Shown: one piece after another, positions 11,161 to 24,646 of the stretch
Numbering within the stretch: position 1 is the stretch's first letter
Layout of the letters: each line of letters opens with the position of its first letter
Assembly (NCBI RefSeq): GCF_901000735.1
Contig: NC_081543.1
Span: forward strand, 26,865,515 to 26,929,514
Length of the DNA: 64,000 bases
From: Corylus avellana
Taxonomy: Eukaryota > Streptophyta > Magnoliopsida > Fagales > Betulaceae
Reading direction: 5' to 3'
Position numbers and translations under genes: made by a program
The notes under the pieces: model-generated
Databases searched by the model: none
The model's input: only the letters and a program-made list of their open reading frames with translations
What the model was told of the DNA's origin: nothing

Positions 11161-13114
11161 CATCTACTGAGCATTTATTCTAATACCAAGATAAATAACT
11201 GACTGTCCCAAAAAAATAGCTGATTTTATATATGTGAGTGTGCAATGAATAGGTGAAGTTTAGGTCTCATGTTAAGTGAGACATCATTGTCATCTTGCTT
11301 GGGTGTCAAAATCATCCAAGGATTTAAAGCTATTTTATGTTGTTTTCTTTTAGTGAAGACCTAGTTCATCATCAATAAGCCAAGGGACCATTATTAGAAA
11401 ATCTAAGCCCTCATCAGGTTGCCTCTGAAGCAGGGCCAGCCAGACCCCTTGGACTCTATAGAGCAGATTTTTATTTAGAGCAAGAAATTAGGGATGCCTT
11501 CGGACCCACTTTTGGCACACTTATTCAATTCAAGTAATGTTAAATATTAGACTCTTATCTCACTTTTATTTGATTGGATTGATATTGCAGCATTTATCAG
11601 TCGTTGGATCAGTTTTGTTTTACAAAAATAAATTAATTAATTAAGAGCTGATGAGTATTGTCACATTAGCCTAGTGAGATGGGGTGTAATATGTAGCATT
11701 TCTCTTCGACTAAATATTAAAATTTGAGTAGTGCTATACACCACACTTTTATTTCTTTTTTCTAATGTAACATTGCCAATTAACCCTTATTTTAAAAAAA
11801 TAATAATAAATAAAAATTTAAGAATACCACATCAATAAAATGGGGTGAAAGTATAATTAAAATATGATTTATAACATTTCTCATAAAGTTTTGCCAAAAG
11901 TAGCATGGTTTTGACCTTGCTGAGGATGATATTTGACACTGTTAAAATTGGCCAGGGCCAGCTAACTTGGTGAGAAATAAGAGGTGAAAAAACAATAGAA
12001 AGAAGTACAACTAATTCGTTTTCTTTTTCCTTTTATTTATTTATTTATTTTTTTTATTGGCTTTAAAAATGTTGTTTGATACTATTTAAGAAGTATAACT
12101 ATTTAGGCAATGACTCTATTAGTTAATGTGTTTTGAAAGGGTAATTTTTCTTTTTAAAAAAAAAATACAAAAAGTTAAAATCTTTTTTATATTTTTTTAA
12201 GAGGGGCAAGTTTTTTCCTTTACCTGTCCACTTTTATATATATATATATAGAGAGAGAGATAAAAGTTGGCATAAAATTACTCTTGTATAAGTAAATACT
12301 CATAAATGTTTTGTGTTTGAGTTGATTGTCAATATTTTTATTTACAAAAGACAAATAAAAAGACATAGTTTAAATTTGAAATCATCGGCCGGCTAGGAGG
12401 AGCGGCACCTTGTACCATTTATCTTGTATTTTGTTCCATTTCACCCCTTTTATCCTCCCCACCTCTTCTCTCTCAATTCCTACTTCTTGTCCCACCACAC
12501 TCTTAGAGGTTGGCAAATTAATTGTCTATTGCCTATCAACTGCCATTGATTTGTCACGGACCGGCAACTAACTTTGGACGCAGTATAATTTTTTCATCAA
12601 TTAACCAATTTTTCAAACGAAATTTGAATTTTATCTGATAAGCTTCCTTTTTTTTTTTTTTTGTCTTGCTGATTTTTAATTGTCCTTTTGGTCTATGTTC
12701 TATTAATTTACTTTTTCTTTTCATTTATAAAACATGGACTTTACTAATTATATTATAGTTGCAAAAGAGTTGATAAATGAAAATATAAAAACTTGTAACC
12801 AACAATTAACCAACCGCATTAACTGACTAACTGATTAATCAAAAAAGTAAAAAATATTCCTTGTTGGTATGAAGTCGGCCATAGTTCAGTAGCCAAAAAT
12901 ACTCTTACCAACACCAACCGATACCCACCCCACTCTCACAATCCTATTCCCTCCTTTCATCCCCTTTTGCCGCTACTCTCCACCTCCTCTCCATCTTGCT
13001 TCTCCTTCCCTCCCCTAGATCTAGCCCTCTTTCATGTCTCATTGTCCTCCTCCCTTACACTATGGGATCTTTTTGATAAATAACTGCCTTCTTTATGAAT
13101 GGTGGGAAATAAAG

Positions 13115-13149
<35 letters not shown>

Positions 13150-13731
13150 CTTTCTTTTCCTTTTGCTCAGATCCATTGCAATAAACTAATTCATCTTGCT
13201 CACCCCCGCAGTAGCCATTTTTGTCTCCAACAGTCCAATGGCGAGCCCCCCCTCTAACAGCGGTGCCACTGCTTTCAGCATCAAATCACTATCAAATCTC
13301 TTGCCGGCCGGCTGTCCTTCTATTCGACTAATCCATTGGCCTATTTTCAGTTGATTATGTTCTCTACCAACATTATTTTTGCTAGTATGATGTTATAATA
13401 AGGATTTGTGCCTTATTGTACTTGGATCTTTAAGAAGGTTATTTGCTAAAAACTGGAAAAAAAATAAATAAATCGTCAACATGGTTTGACAAGAGTCTAT
13501 TTCTTTTATGTCCCGCCCAGGTCACACCTCAAGACTCCCATTTAGAAGCCAACAAGTACAAAATTCTCAATTGCTCAGCCTTCTACAAAATGTATGAACT
13601 ACAATTTTTGTACAATAAAAATTTTGGAGGAGCGTGGAGAACAATTAAAGAAATAGACTAAGAATTAGAGAAGAGGATGAAGAAAACCAAGATGAGAAGA
13701 AGCTCCCAGCCTGAAGATTGAACAATTATGG
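11161..13731. other. Intergenic with microsatellites only
   Basis: Holds (TA)n(GA)n near 12235-12261 and (TA)n near 13120-13147. A 72-residue open frame at 13443-13661 has no recognisable family. Segments near 11640-11700 (GAGCTGATGAGTATTGTCAC) resemble one at 17890, which suggests a shared decayed repeat. No gene is supported. Confidence 0.5.
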
Positions 13732-16535
13732 CTATACTTCATTGATTTCACCTTCCCTGCATACACCCACACCTATCACCATGGTGCCTTTCTTCTGTGA
13801 TTTCATGACTCTGCAACAGTTTCTTCGTGGAGACTGCCAGAAACCAAGCAAAAGGAAACCACATTAAACATTTTTCCTTCATATTTTCCCTCTTAATTCC
13901 TGAATTTTTCCAACAGGGTCTGTTTAGTTATGAAAAAACATGATCATCCTATGTGACAAGGACTTGTTGCATCCAAATCAACTGATAGGCCTCAGAAATT
14001 GGGGTGAAATTGAAACAAACTTCAAACATTTTAATGCAAAAATCAGAACTCAAATGAACAAATTGAAAACTAAGTGAAACTTGGAGGTAGTGTGTATATG
14101 GGTAATTTACCCTCAGTAATGGCAGTCTGAAAACAAAGGAAGAGAGATTGAAGAAACCACTTACTCTATCCCATAGATATGGGTCGGGCTTCTTATAGAC
14201 CTCCACTCTGTCAACACTAGCAGGATCAGCCATCTTCCACCTGCACGAGGGGTGAGAGACGCGATGCCAAAGATATTCACTCACTGTCTGGTTTATTGAA
14301 GAATCTAATCTTGCCTTTGACAAGTAAAATACAAAAGGCTTTTGGCAGGGGTTTCGGCTAACTGGACGGGTGTTGAATGCGTAGGCAGTATAATCTGCCT
14401 TTCTGTACCAATTCAAGAATGTCCTTGAAGGCATTTCTATCTCACGGGGTGAAAAGACTCCCCGGTATATTTGAACAGCAAAGCCCCATGAAACCGAAAT
14501 AGTCCAACTCCTGGATTTGTCGTAGCAAATAGATTGCTGCATGAGCCCTGCAGAGTCCAACTTCATAGGCACGGTAAGCCGCTGGAGGGCTTGAACCCGA
14601 GTCACATTGGGGAAGATGGGCTCAACCACATCGAGGTGATGCAACGACACCAAGGGCGTCACTGGATGCGCCGCAAGAAGCCCAAACAAGTTCCCGTAAA
14701 CATCATACTGTTGTCATTGACCACAAACAGAAAGTGTTAGAACCAGTGCTGTTGATCTTTCACAACAATGCACTACAAATTGCTTTGGTAATTGGGAGCA
14801 CTCAATCAATCAATAAAATCAGACACACAATGTAGAAATGAAATTAGGGCAACACCATCCTCATCCCTCACCTGCTTCCAAGGCCAGAAAGCTAACCCTA
14901 AAAAGGCAATGTTGTCTATTAGAACAGAAATCCTGAATTCGACCCGTGTCTCCATAATTACAATAGAGAGCACCCATTAAATTTTCTTCAATTACAAAGC
15001 CAAAAAATTTCCAGATTTGAAAAAGTGTTTCAAACTTCCTTATTCAATCTCATTGTTAAGTTCCCTTGCGTATTTAACCTTGTACTTGCCAACAAACTTA
15101 AACATATTCATTTAAAGCAGGCAGCCTAGGATTCCAATTTCCAAACAAATGGGCATTTGCAAATAAAGTATCTTTCGTTTAGAAGAATTCAAATTAAAAT
15201 TGAGCCCAATGCTCTCTCTTGGACCTTCTTCTTCGAGCTCTCTCTTGGACCTTCTTCTTCTTCTTCTTCTTCTGCTTTGTATGTGTATGTATGCTCAGAA
15301 AGTCTCCCTCCATGTACAGTATTCTATAAAAGGAAAATGATCTCAACGAACCACAAAATGCTCGTGGGTTTCAAATTGGAACATATGGGTCCCAACGCCT
15401 TTAAACACGTGGGTCCCAACGCGTCACCGACGAGCCAGGAAATGGACAAGATAGAGCTAACAACCCCATTTATGTCAGACCCCCAAAGCTCCTATACACC
15501 AATAAACTTACGGTCTAGAAAGTCCGATATATCGGAAATCTCGAATACCCAGAAACGAAATACCGGCGATAGGATCCGAAACGAAACCCAGAAAAGCAAA
15601 AGCAATAACAATAGTTAAAAAAACAAATGGCACCGACGGACCTGGTGAAAGCCGAGTTCTTTGGTGAGTGGGACACCGAGTTCGGCCATGCAAGCCTGCA
15701 TGCGATCATCGGAGCCGTACAGACCTGGGTACCTCTGTATGCAGCGGTCCTGCATTCCGGCGAGTGCTTTCGCTAATGGGTAGCTGAGAGCGAAGCCTCC
15801 ACCGCCGTAGGCCATGCCGTACGAGAAGTATATGTTCTGCAAGTGGCTCTCCGATAAGCTTCCGATATAGTAGAACTGGTTGTGGTCGTACTTTCGGAGA
15901 ATCCGGACCAAGTTCTCGGTGACGAAAACGGTGTCGTCGTCGCCCATCACGAACCAGTGGACGTCCTCGAGCCCGAGACGCAGCGTCTCGGACACGATCC
16001 GCGAGATCCGAATCGCGGACCGGTGGCCCTGCCGGTTCGTGTACGAAAACCGCGACGTGTTACCGGAGATCCTCACCGGCGGTAGGCCGTTGTCAAGGGA
16101 GCTCTTCACCGGACGGTCCAGCCACACTACGCCACGCATTTCCTTGGGCTTGAACCAGAGCTTGATATAGTTCTTCCTCTTCTCCCAAAACTTCGCGGAG
16201 GCTGCGATTCCGAACACCACGTTCCGGAGCTCCGTTCTCCGGTGACCCTCAATCAACGGCGACGATGACTCGGTGGTGTTCGGCACCGAAGACGAAGAAG
16301 AAGAAGAGAGTCGGTGACGGGGATTGGAAAAAGGCTCGTCATCGCAAGCGCGTGAGGTTGAGACGAGCTTGAGCGTGTAGACCATGTAGGTGACAGAAAC
16401 GGAGAGGATGAGCCAGACGAGGATCTTCGGTAAAGCTCGGTTCTGCGGACCCGACCCGGCCTTGGGTGTCCCCACGGAGGGGCTTCTCATCTGATCCCAA
16501 ATCCCTTTCTCCAACTCCTTCTGGCCGGCTTTCAT
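13732..16535 (-). CDS. DUF604 (fringe-like, GT31-type) glycosyltransferase, 3 exons, 512 aa
   Basis: Predicted type II membrane glycosyltransferase of the plant DUF604 group, probably Golgi-located; its acceptor sugar is unknown. Exons on the minus strand: 16535-15642, 14707-14165, 13833-13732, all GT-AG and in phase 0. Residues about 35-57 form a single hydrophobic anchor behind a short cytosolic N-terminus. A Ser-rich stem follows (about 77-93). The catalytic domain starts with NVVFGIAAS and has the metal-binding motif in VMGDDDTVF (Asp 199-201). A GGGGFALSYPL segment lies farther on. The last exon encodes SPRRNCC, the Cys-pair motif found near the C-terminus of this family, and the protein ends at 13732-13734. 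Length is near the usual 500-530. The first 19% or so of the coding sequence recurs at 21325-21581. Confidence 0.93.
15211..15275 (-). repeat. Tandem GCTCTCTCTTGGACCTTCTT plus CTT repeat in intron 1
   Basis: A 28-bp near-perfect direct repeat runs into a CTT microsatellite inside the 934-bp first intron of the DUF604 gene. Confidence 0.8.
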
Positions 16536-17150
16536 AGTCTCAGTGCTTCACAACTCCAAACAAAAACCAAAAATCAATGTGGGCGTTTGGAGAAGTGAAA
16601 AGTAGATTGCGAAGACCCAGATCTCATTTAAACGATCAGAATCAGGAAGACCCAGAAAGGGAAAATGGGAATGGGAGTGAGGAAGAAGAAGACGAAAAGC
16701 AGAGAGGGGTAAAGGTTAGAGAAAGCATGCAGAGGTGCCAGGTTGCAGAGCCTCCCAGCGAATAGAGATGACACTGGGAAACACACTTGTCTTTTATATG
16801 TGTGGAATTTTCTTTGTTTCCGGTGAGGTATCTTGAGGGAGATTTTTGGATGTGGTCACTTGGATCTTTTTTAAACGTGTGAGTGAGATTTTTTCTGGAC
16901 GGTCGGTGTGATCTTTGATTTTTGTTTGCTTCTCAGTTCTATTCAATGTTGATGTACTATTGTACTATGATTCTATATATATACTCAAAATTGAAGAATA
17001 GGCTTCTTTTTGGTAAAACCATTTCATTTTTTTTTTAAATAATATTAATAAACAACTCAAAATATAAAATATTCAAACTACTTTCAACTTTATATCATAT
17101 CAAAACACATTTCAAAAAAATATATATACATACAATTTAAAACGTATTAT
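16536..17150. promoter_or_regulatory. Upstream region of the DUF604 glycosyltransferase gene
   Basis: No second gene here. A small plus-strand frame at 16577-16765 is antisense to the presumed 5' leader and low in complexity. Specific promoter boxes are not clear. Confidence 0.4.
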
Positions 17151-17322
17151 AATAAGAAAAGTGTTAGACATCTAATCCATCTCTTATCCATATTTTTTGC
17201 AAATTCATCATTATATTTATATAGTCTTACAAATTTAATAAGAAAAGTGTTAGATATTTAATCCATCTCTTATTCATATTTTTTTACAAATCCATCATTA
17301 AATTTATATAATCCTACAAATT
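17151..17322 (+). repeat. 86-bp tandem duplication, with the same pair at 22197-22368
   Basis: Units begin AATAAGAAAAGTGTTAGA at 17151 and 17237 and contain AATCCATCTCTTA. A few substitutions separate the two units. Confidence 0.85.
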
Positions 17323-18388
17323 TAATAGCAGATTACTCAAATCACTCATAAAATGCTAATAAAACTCTCTCTCAAACCATGATAAAAAAAAAAAAACCAA
17401 AAACAAAAACATCTGACAGTTGTTAAGTGAGGCGTGTGGGCCAGGAAGGGTTCAACTTTCCACGAATGAAGACGGGCTTGGAGGAGGAGGGAGTCCATGA
17501 CGCGTCTGATCTTTACCAGGACGGAATTGACTACGTTGCGCTGTCGTTTTTTATCTCTCTAATTGATTTTTTTCGATATCCCATAATAAATGTTTTTTTT
17601 TTTGTAAATTTGTGGCATTATTTAATATTTATTGCATCTTATTTAATGCTTAATTGTTGTGGTTGAAACGATGACATTTGTCTGCTCCCATTATTCAACT
17701 TTTTAATGATGCAATCCTTAACTACGTTAAATGCATTAGTTTGAATGGCTTTTTTATTTATTAACGAAATCCAAAGAGTTAATGTATTAAATAAGAGTAA
17801 ATATATTATATTCTCATCATATTTTTATTTTATTAGGTTGATGTATTATATATTATATTTAATTTTTGTTAAAAAAAAAAAAAAAAATTCAAGAGTTGAT
17901 GCTGTCACATTAGCCTATGTAATATATATCATAAGATTTCTTATTAAATAAATGACAAATTTTTTAAAATAAAATTTGGCCGAAGAAAATTGTTTTAATT
18001 CAATTTTTTAATTGATATCTTATCTTTTTCTTTAAATCATGTGAAAATAATATGTTCTAATAAGATATGTCACTTGATTGTTATTATAGAAGTGTTAAAT
18101 AATTTAGTTGATAAAATACAATGACATTTAATTTTTAAAAATTAGGATTAACTAGATTGAGATTTATCGATAAGGGAGAAGTCTGGTGTATAAGCTTACC
18201 CTTAAAAAAGCTGCCTTCAATTTTAATTATAATTACTGTTTTACAGAGATTTTTTATTTATTTAAAAAAATTGTATAACTAAAAATCAAAGGCCTTTGCC
18301 AATGAGAATAATTTCAATAAAGATATGGTATAAACTAGGTCTTTTATGCCCTCTAATTGAGAGATGTGTTGGAACACAATACAAAAAA

Positions 18389-19378
18389 GGGATAAATGCA
18401 AAATTGGTCTTTGTGATTGGCCTAATTTACAAATCACTCCATGTGGTTTAAAAAATAATTTATAGGCCCTTAAGGTAGGCTAAAATAACATTTTATTCCT
18501 TGAACTCATTTTCCGTTAAATAACTTAACAGAAATTGTTACACTGCAACATCACACCCAATAAAAATAAAACATGTGTTCTTTTTTAATTATGCTTTTAA
18601 AAAATGACAAATAAGCTTTTCCACGTCATTTTGAGGCTCCAACACACACTCCACGTCAAATTAAAGAAACATAATCCATCTATATCTCATGTGCCGCCAT
18701 CGTCTTCATCTTCCCCTACGATTCTTGCCTTCATTTTTATCTTCCCCAATGATTCTTGCCGTCATATTCATCTTTGTCTTCATGCCGTCATCTTCATCCT
18801 CCCCACTAATTCTTGCCGCCGTCGTCTTTATCTTCCGGAAAAAAAAGACACAGAGAGAGGAATAGATTGTTTCCGATGCCCGGAAACAATTTTTGAAGAT
18901 GCTTCGATACCCAAAAACAAATATGAATTTCTATAGAAAGACTGCCAAAAAATATACTAATCTAAAAACGCATATACCCAAAAATCTCAGAGTAACTCAC
19001 AGATCGAAGATTACACCCATCGGAATATGAAGACGACAATAAGAATAGTTAGGGAAGATGAAGACGACGATGGCACAGGGGATATAGTGGGATTACATTT
19101 ATTTAATTTGACGTGGAGTGTGTATTGGAGCCTCAAAATGACGTGAAAAATCTTATTTGTCATTTTTTAAAAGCATAATTAAAAAAGAACACGTGTCTTA
19201 TTTTTATTGGGTGTGATGTTGCAGTGTAACAGTTTCTGTTAAGTTATTTAATGGAAAATGAGTTCAATGAGTAAAATATTATTTTGGCCTACCCTAGGGA
19301 CCTATAAATTATTTTTTAAACTACAGGGAGTGATTTGTAAATTAGGCAAACTACAATGACCAATTTTGCATTTATCCC
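18389..19378. mobile_element. Mutator-like foldback element (990 bp) with 9-bp target duplication, copy 1
   Basis: Ends GGGATAAATGCAAAATTGG and its reverse complement. The inverted arms run roughly 320 bp each (to about 18715 and from about 19055). TACAAAAAA flanks it on both sides (18380-18388 and 19379-19387). A 9-bp duplication with long inverted ends is the signature of the Mutator superfamily. The middle holds imperfect repeats around GATTCTTGCCGTCAT and no transposase, so it is non-autonomous. Confidence 0.85.
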
Positions 19379-19590
19379 TACAAAAAATGCACGTCTAGTC
19401 GACCACTCCAAATTGAGTATGCCCCACTATGAAAATCCACTATTTGGGTAAAGGTGGCTGCGCTGTCACCCAATTGTTCTAAGCTTCCATATGAGACACA
19501 ATTTGGCACGGTCCATAAACACGCATTTTTAGTATTAATATTGTGTTCCAAACTAATGTGGTAGCTTTCCATTGAAGGATATAAAGTAGA

Positions 19591-19933
19591 GGTATTAATT
19601 CGTGTTTGCATGTTGAGTTTGGGTCATGTCAATGCATGGATATAAGATTATATAAATCAACCTTAACTTAATCTACTTAATTAAACGGGTCAAACTCCTC
19701 AACCTTAATTACCCTCTAATCTTATATTGAGTTCGTGTCGAGTTCATGGGTCATGTCAAAAATTGACAGGCATTATATTGCGTATCACATTCAGGTCATG
19801 TCGAGACATGCGTATAAAACTATATAGGTCAATCACAACTTGGCCCATAGAATTAAACGGGCTAAACTCTTTAACCCTAAGGCTTTAATTTTGTGTTAAG
19901 TTCGCAGATCGTATAAAAAATTGCTTGCCCTAA
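19591..19933 (+). repeat. Dispersed two-subunit repeat, copy 2
   Basis: Two halves with cores TATAAGATTATATAAATCAA and TATAAAACTATATAGGTCAA, same family as at 6725. It lies inside the segmental duplication. Confidence 0.75.
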
Positions 19934-20121
19934 TCTAAAGGAGTTGATTAGATAAAGGTTGTTATTAAATCTATTCTCTTTGCCAATTGCATTACATCAA
20001 CGTGCAACTCTCAAACAATTATAGAACTAAAAACTTTGAAAATTTATTGAAAATCCATGCCCTTATAAGGACCCAAGTAAACTTCTGCCCGAACGTTCAT
20101 CATGACATGAGCTGAATCTAA

Positions 20122-20221
20122 NNNNNNNNNNNNNNNNNNNNNNNNNNNNNNNNNNNNNNNNNNNNNNNNNNNNNNNNNNNNNNNNNNNNNNNNNNNNNNN
20201 NNNNNNNNNNNNNNNNNNNNN
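20122..20221. other. Assembly gap, 100 N
   Basis: Exactly 100 N, a conventional placeholder for unknown size. It marks the end of duplication copy 1. Confidence 1.
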
Positions 20222-21224
20222 ATTTCAAGTCTGTTAATTGAGGAGCCCACCCCATTTTTCGGTTTTAGGATCGTTCACCATTTTTTTTTTTTTTTTTCAA
20301 ATCAGGAGTGTGAATGATTCTCTATTGTTAACCTTTCCTTTATGCAATTAGAACCAAAAAAAAAAAAAAAAAAAAAAATCCTAAATTAATGCTACATGAT
20401 ATGGAAGTAATTCCCTTATATAATTCTTTCAATGATGCAACACAGAAACCTCGATTGACAATTTTTTTTTTGAAAATACTAAGAAAGAGAGCAAGTATTG
20501 GTAGTCCGTAACATGGCAACAAAAAATAGATTATTTCTGTTTTTAAAAGTCACTTAAAACACATCACGTGAAGCGGAAGTTACTAGTTCGAATCCTCATT
20601 CCCCCTCTTATGTGGACATGTCAAAAAAAAAAAAAAAAAAACATCAAGTCAATTAATATAAAATAAACATGATAAACAAGTGTAAAAAGTAGCGTTATTC
20701 ATTTTATAAAGGGTGTGGGAAGAAGCAACTATTCTTTCTTTTACCTCCAACTACAACTTCAACCTTATTTCCCCAACTTTTCCTTATATATATAAAACCA
20801 AGATCCCCAGTCAAGCAGCCCAACGACTAAAAAATTAGTGTTCATATATATATATAACAAAAGAGTAGCTCTCACTAGATTTGTCTCTTATAGAAATGGG
20901 TTTTTCTTAATCATCCCAAAGAAAAATGCTGCCGGGTTCGCTAAGATACTTCTTGTAATTGACAACACAAAACATTATTCAATCCAACATACGTGCAAGA
21001 TTAATTAACCTCTTATTTAAATCCATACAAATTTTCCTTCAAATTGGTTCACTCTATTAATTAAACTGATATCCATTCAAAATGTATGCAATAATTTACA
21101 ATATTTTTAATTATCACATATATATATATATATTATAAGTAACACGTGTCATAATATGATTAGTATACGTTAACATGTTAAGTTAACGAATTTCGCTAGC
21201 TTCTCAAATAGCAGGGATCAATTT
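20222..21224. other. Isolated 1003-bp contig between two gaps, no gene
   Basis: AT-rich, with several A or T homopolymers and a SINE-like tail. It is not similar to its neighbours, so its placement and orientation rest on scaffolding alone. Confidence 0.6.
20548..20641 (+). mobile_element. SINE-like fragment with a tRNA-type B box
   Basis: AGTTCGAATCC at 20585-20595 matches the Pol III B box. It is followed by CCCCCTCTTATGTGGACATG and a poly(A) run of 19. That order is typical of tRNA-derived plant SINEs, here missing the A-box end. Confidence 0.45.
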
Positions 21225-21324
21225 NNNNNNNNNNNNNNNNNNNNNNNNNNNNNNNNNNNNNNNNNNNNNNNNNNNNNNNNNNNNNNNNNNNNNNNNNNNN
21301 NNNNNNNNNNNNNNNNNNNNNNNN
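21225..21324. other. Assembly gap, 100 N
   Basis: Exactly 100 N, directly before duplication copy 2. Confidence 1.
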
Positions 21325-21581
21325 TTCGGCACCGAAGACGAAGAAGAAGAAGAGAGTCGGTGACGGGGATTGGAAAAAGGCTCGTCATCGCAAGCGCGTG
21401 AGGTTGAGACGAGCTTGAGCGTGTAGACCATGTAGGTGACAGAAACGGAGAGGATGAGCCAGACGAGGATCTTCGGTAAAGCTCGGTTCTGCGGACCCGA
21501 CCCGGCCTTGGGTGTCCCCACGGAGGGGCTTCTCATCTGATCCCAAATCCCTTTCTCCAACTCCTTCTGGCCGGCTTTCAT
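21325..21581 (-). pseudogene. Partial DUF604 glycosyltransferase start, cut by a gap
   Basis: Encodes the first 85 residues or so of the gene at 13732-16535, with no difference seen, then runs into the N gap. The catalytic domain is missing. It is more likely the other haplotype of the same gene than a true second gene. Confidence 0.85.
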
Positions 21582-23441
21582 AGTCTCAGTGCTTCACAAC
21601 TCCAAACAAAAACCAAAAATCAATGTGGGCGTTTGGAGAAGTGAAAAGTAGATTGCGAAGACCCAGATCTCATTTAAACGATCAGAATCAGGAAGACCCA
21701 GAAAGGGAAAATGGGAATGGGAGTGAGGAAGAAGAAGACGAAAAGCAGAGAGGGGTAAAGGTTAGAGAAAGCATGCAGAGGTGCCAGGTTGCAGAGCCTC
21801 CCAGCGAATAGAGATGACACTGGGAAACACACTTGTCTTTTATATGTGTGGAATTTTCTTTGTTTCCGGTGAGGTATCTTGAGGGAGATTTTTGGATGTG
21901 GTCACTTGGATCTTTTTTAAACGTGTGAGTGAGATTTTTTCTGGACGGTCGGTGTGATCTTTGATTTTTGTTTGCTTCTCAGTTCTATTCAATGTTGATG
22001 TACTATTGTACTATGATTCTATATATATACTCAAAATTGAAGAATAGGCTTCTTTTTGGTAAAACCATTTCATTTTTTTTTTAAATAATATTAATAAACA
22101 ACTCAAAATATAAAATATTCAAACTACTTTCAACTTTATATCATATCAAAACACATTTCAAAAAAATATATATACATACAATTTAAAACGTATTATAATA
22201 AGAAAAGTGTTAGACATCTAATCCATCTCTTATCCATATTTTTTGCAAATTCATCATTATATTTATATAGTCTTACAAATTTAATAAGAAAAGTGTTAGA
22301 TATTTAATCCATCTCTTATTCATATTTTTTTACAAATCCATCATTAAATTTATATAATCCTACAAATTTAATAGCAGATTACTCAAATCACTCATAAAAT
22401 GCTAATAAAACTCTCTCTCAAACCATGATAAAAAAAAAAAAACCAAAAACAAAAACATCTGACAGTTGTTAAGTGAGGCGTGTGGGCCAGGAAGGGTTCA
22501 ACTTTCCACGAATGAAGACGGGCTTGGAGGAGGAGGGAGTCCATGACGCGTCTGATCTTTACCAGGACGGAATTGACTACGTTGCGCTGTCGTTTTTTAT
22601 CTCTCTAATTGATTTTTTTCGATATCCCATAATAAATGTTTTTTTTTTTGTAAATTTGTGGCATTATTTAATATTTATTGCATCTTATTTAATGCTTAAT
22701 TGTTGTGGTTGAAACGATGACATTTGTCTGCTCCCATTATTCAACTTTTTAATGATGCAATCCTTAACTACGTTAAATGCATTAGTTTGAATGGCTTTTT
22801 TATTTATTAACGAAATCCAAAGAGTTAATGTATTAAATAAGAGTAAATATATTATATTCTCATCATATTTTTATTTTATTAGGTTGATGTATTATATATT
22901 ATATTTAATTTTTGTTAAAAAAAAAAAAAAAAATTCAAGAGTTGATGCTGTCACATTAGCCTATGTAATATATATCATAAGATTTCTTATTAAATAAATG
23001 ACAAATTTTTTAAAATAAAATTTGGCCGAAGAAAATTGTTTTAATTCAATTTTTTAATTGATATCTTATCTTTTTCTTTAAATCATGTGAAAATAATATG
23101 TTCTAATAAGATATGTCACTTGATTGTTATTATAGAAATGTTAAATAATTTAGTTGATAAAATACAATGACATTGAATTTTTTTTTAAAATTAGGATTAA
23201 CTAGATTGAGATTTATAGATAAGGCAGAAGTCTGGTATATAATATAAGCTTACCCTTAAAAAAGCTGCCTTCAATTTTAATTATAATTACTGTTTTACAG
23301 AGATTTTTTATTTATTTAAAAAATTGTATAACTAAAAATCAAAGGCCTTTGCCAATGAGAATAATTTCAATAAAGATATGGTCTAAACTAGGTCTTTTAT
23401 GCCCTCTAATTGAGAGATGTGTTGGAACACAATACAAAAAA

Positions 23442-24432
23442 GGGATAAATGTAAAATTGATCTTTGTGATTGGCCTAATTTACAAATCACTCCATGTGGT
23501 TTAAAAAATAATTTATAGGTCCTTAGGGTAGGCTAAAATAACATTTTACTCCATGAACTCATTTTCCGTTAAATAACTTAACATAAATTGTTACACTGCA
23601 ACATCACACCCAATAAAAATAAAACATGTGTTCTTTTTTAATTATGCTTTTAAAAAATGACAAATAAGCTTTTCCACGTCATTTTGAGGCTCCAACACAC
23701 ACTCCACGTCAAATTAAAGAAACATAATCCCTCTATATCTCATGTGCCGCCATCGTCTTCATCTTCTCCTACGATTCTTGCCTTCATTTTTATCTTCCCT
23801 AATGATTCTTGCCGTCATATTCATCTTTGTCTTCATGCCGTCATCTTCATCTTCCCCACTAATTCTTGCCGCCGTCGTCTTTATCTTCCGGAAAAAAAGA
23901 CACAGAGAGAGAGGAATAGATTGTTTCCGATGCCCGGAAACAATTTTTGAAGATGCTTCAATACCCAAAAACAAATATGAATTTCTATAGAAAGACTGCC
24001 AAAAAATATACTAATCTAAAAACGCATATATCCAAAAATCTCAGAGTAAATCACAGATCGAAGATTACACCCATCGGAATATGAAGACGACAACAAGAAT
24101 AATTAGGGAAGATGAAGACGACAATGGCACATGGGATATAGTGGGATTACATTTATTTAATTTGACGTGGAGTGTGTATTGGAGCCTCAAAATGACGTGA
24201 AAAATCTTATTTGTCATTTTTTAAAAGCATAATTAAAAAAGAACACGTGTCTTATTTTTATTGGGTGTGATGTTGCAGTGTAACAGTTTCTGTTAAATTA
24301 TTTAATGGAAAATGAGTTCAAGGAGTAAAATATTATTTTGGCCTACCCTAGGGACCTATAAATTATTTTTTAAACCACAGGGAGTGATTTGTAAATTAGG
24401 CAAACTACAATGACCAATTTTACATTTATCCC
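23442..24432. mobile_element. Mutator-like foldback element, copy 2 (991 bp)
   Basis: Same element, same TACAAAAAA target duplication and same position within the duplicated block as 18389-19378. It was therefore inserted before the block was duplicated or before the haplotypes split. Confidence 0.85.
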
Positions 24433-24646
24433 TACAAAAAATGCACGTCTAGTCGACCACTCCAAATTGAGTATGCCCCACTATGAAAATCCACTATTTG
24501 GGTAAAGGTAGCGCAGCGCTGTCACCCAATTGTTCTAAGCTTCCATATGAGACACAATTTGGCACGGTCCATAAACACGCATTTTTAGTATTAATATTGT
24601 GTTCCAAACTAATGTGGTAGCTTTCCATTGAAGGATATAAAGTAAA

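Larger units (their letters stand above)
16279..20121. repeat. Segmental duplication, copy 1
   Basis: This block matches 21325-25196 with a constant offset of 5046 for the first 1.8 kb and no differences I could see by eye. After about 18090 there are scattered substitutions and small indels. It ends exactly at an N gap. It includes the DUF604 start, its upstream region, a minisatellite, a Mutator-like foldback and a dispersed repeat. Confidence 0.95.

Noticed and set aside
16577..16765. 62-residue plus-strand frame, repeated at 21623
   Set aside because: It is antisense to the presumed DUF604 leader and low in complexity. Its repetition is due only to the duplicated block.
18604..18936. 110-residue frame in the Mutator-like element, with a relative at 23657
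   Set aside because: Ser- and Ile-rich translation of inverted-arm and simple-repeat DNA, broken differently in the two copies.
20044..20250. Open frames running through N gaps, also at 27148-27880 and 34600-34897
   Set aside because: They exist only because N is read as any codon.
21204..21581. Second glycosyltransferase gene
   Set aside because: It is the N-terminal 85 codons only, identical by eye to the first gene and cut by a gap; best explained as the other haplotype.
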